A stretch of 64,000 nucleotides of DNA, taken from the NCBI GenBank assembly GCA_910585625.1, contig CAJUFQ010000010.1, positions 1 through 64,000 of the forward strand, in the 5' to 3' direction. The notes beneath the pieces are model-generated. The model saw only the letters and a list, made by a program, of their open reading frames with translations, was not told the DNA's origin and ran no database searches. This DNA is from an uncultured Lachnospiraceae bacterium (GTDB taxonomy: Bacteria > Bacillota > Clostridia > Lachnospirales > Lachnospiraceae). Positions 62,625 through 64,000 of the stretch are shown piece by piece (position 1 is the first letter of the stretch; the number at the start of each line of letters is the position of its first letter). The translations under genes were made by a program, and so were the position numbers.

Positions 62625-62721
62625 TTTTCGTGGATAACAGAAGATGGTTACACTCTTCCAGTAAAGGGATTTTAAGAGTTACCAAGACTTGAATCAGATT
62701 TTTTACTGCAGGAGGATTCTC

Positions 62722-63930
62722 ATGAAATTTCTAGCTAATCGCAAACTTGCTACTCGTATCAGCATCATTACCACAGTAATTATTTTTGCAGACATGCTGC
62801 TGCTCTGGCTCACAGTATCTGACCGTGCTGCTTCGATGGTTGAGCGAAATATTATGAACCAGATGATTGACGCAGTGGAATCCAGAGCGGCCATAATCAA
62901 CGATTATGTGGCTTCCGCGGAAGAATATATGGCCGCCTTCGCACTGGGCAACGAGGTCCATGATTTGCTCTCTGACCCCGAGAATCCCGCTCTTCTTCAA
63001 GAGGGGCAGAAATACACAGAAGAATTCGCCGCCGTCAAAGGCATCTTCGAAGGGCTGTATATCAGTACCCCGGATACATATGTTCTAACGCATACTTCCC
63101 CAAAAGCAATCGGCATCACCACCCGTGAAGGGAAGTCTTTGGATGAGTTCCGCAAAACCATCCTTGCCAAACCGAAGCTGACAAACCTGGGCATCATGAA
63201 ATCCCCTGGAACCGGAAGCATGATTATTTCCATGTATTATCCGCTTTTTGAAAATAACGAATGCATCGGCTATGTAGGCGCCGGCGTCTTTGCCAGCCGT
63301 CTGATGGATTCGTTGCTGAACCTTGATATCCAGGGACTGCCTCACAGCGAATATGTATTCCTGAATGTGGAATCCGGCACATATCTGTACCATGAAGATG
63401 AGTCCCTGTTAAACACTGAAACAACCGACAGCGGTTATAAGAAAATCATCGACAAAATTAAGGCCGACGGCAACACGGAGGCAGGCACATATTCCTATAA
63501 GGATGACAACGGCGTAGAACAGTTAGTCGTCTACAAGTACCTGGAAAACCGCAACTGGGTCTTCATGGTTCGTGACAATACGTCAGAAGTCTATGGCAGC
63601 GTGTCGGAAGTACGCGATACGGTCGGCCTTTTATGCGCAGCCGTAGCTGCCTTCATCATCCTGATTACCCTGCTGATTCTTTTCCGTGAAGGCCGGGAAC
63701 TCATGGTTCTGGAAAAATCCATTCGCCGTCTCGGCAATCTGGAACTTTCTGCCGACCAGGAATTGAAACCTTTCTACGGAAGAAAAGATGAGATTGGCAT
63801 GATTGCGCAGACCATCCATCTAGTCTGTGAGTGCCTGCGGAAGACAATCGATGATATCGGCAGGATATTAGGTGAGATGGCAAACGGCAACATTGCCGTC
63901 GATGTTGAAATAACAGAAATCCTCGATTGA
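62722..63930 (+). pseudogene. Cache/HAMP chemoreceptor, frame broken before signalling domain
   Basis: A 402-codon frame. TM1 (residues 10-33), a dCache sensor (about 40-300: TPDTYVLTHTSPKAIGITTREGKSLDEF, YYPLFENNECIGYVGAGVFAS), TM2 (about 306-328) and a HAMP-like linker (GEMANGNIAVDV) fit a methyl-accepting chemotaxis protein. The frame stops at 63930 directly after the HAMP. In another frame, downstream DNA from 63914 to the window end reads QKSSIDGLVSNVTDISEQIQNN..., which looks like MCP coiled-coil. So a deletion or frameshift has likely occurred, though an assembly error cannot be excluded. AGGAGG precedes the ATG at 62722. Confidence 0.75.
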
Positions 63931-64000
63931 CGGGCTTGTTTCCAATGTCACGGACATCAGCGAGCAAATCCAAAACAACACGGCACGCCGCAACGACGCC

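Overview
The window looks like chromosome from an anaerobic Gram-positive Clostridia, most likely Lachnospiraceae. The evidence is consensus sigma-A promoters and strong AGGAGG ribosome binding sites, the ylxM-ffh-rpsP-khpA-rimM-trmD order, an NhaC-type antiporter, a LytTR/GHKL two-component pair, and roughly even base composition. No integrase, transposase, capsid, terminase, holin or CRISPR array was found, so nothing marks the window as prophage or integrative element.

Positions 1-23.6 kb are mostly ordinary chromosome. A tRNA-Pro with a perfect promoter is followed, on the minus strand, by a housekeeping and cell-wall run: a 23S rRNA methyltransferase-like gene, a secreted papain-type peptidase, an amidase, rdgB and a YfcE-type phosphodiesterase. 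Next come a rhodanese, a small Asn/Gln-rich repeat protein that may be sporulation-related, a large protein with a cyclic-nucleotide-binding-like N-terminus, a tRNA-Arg with a textbook terminator, a GH42 beta-galactosidase, asnA with a hairpin-bearing leader, and an NhaC antiporter. These are followed by the SRP/ribosome maturation operon, an ECF sigma factor with its DUF4179 partner, and three membrane proteins: a K+ channel, a DUF308 protein and a ClC channel. A LytTR regulator and GHKL kinase (23.9-25.9 kb) separate this from the next region.

Positions 25.9-62.6 kb hold a large contractile injection system (CIS) locus, which is the main interest of the window. About 21 minus-strand genes, nearly all abutting or overlapping, run from the sheath gene (start 56834) down to 25941. 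In order they encode sheath, tube 1, a zinc-ribbon tail assembly protein, a tiny DUF6760-like protein, tube 2, a 1.2 kb-residue Gln/Glu-rich protein, a LysM tube-baseplate adaptor, gp27-like hub, gp5-like spike, gp25, two large baseplate proteins, tail protein I and a 575-residue Ig-like tail protein. The second half encodes two membrane-anchored proteins (pseudokinase-like and MORN-repeat), DUF4255 (Afp16-like), an uncharacterised protein, a DUF4280 PAAR-like tip, a three-part membrane receptor with a degenerate class III cyclase domain, a disordered/hydrophobic protein that is the best effector candidate, an Afp15-like AAA+ ATPase, and a small acidic protein. Divergently transcribed are a MalT/BTAD-type regulator, a second AAA+ ATPase and a disordered protein. 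The shared 221-bp intergenic region has two different direct-repeat families that could be operators.

My reading is that particle assembly (sheath to tail protein I), ATPase-driven assembly or loading, and a group of at least three membrane proteins act together. The particle may therefore be tethered to or sensed at the membrane rather than released freely. That is inference. The final 1.3 kb holds a Cache/HAMP chemoreceptor-like gene behind a consensus promoter, whose frame breaks just before the signalling region.
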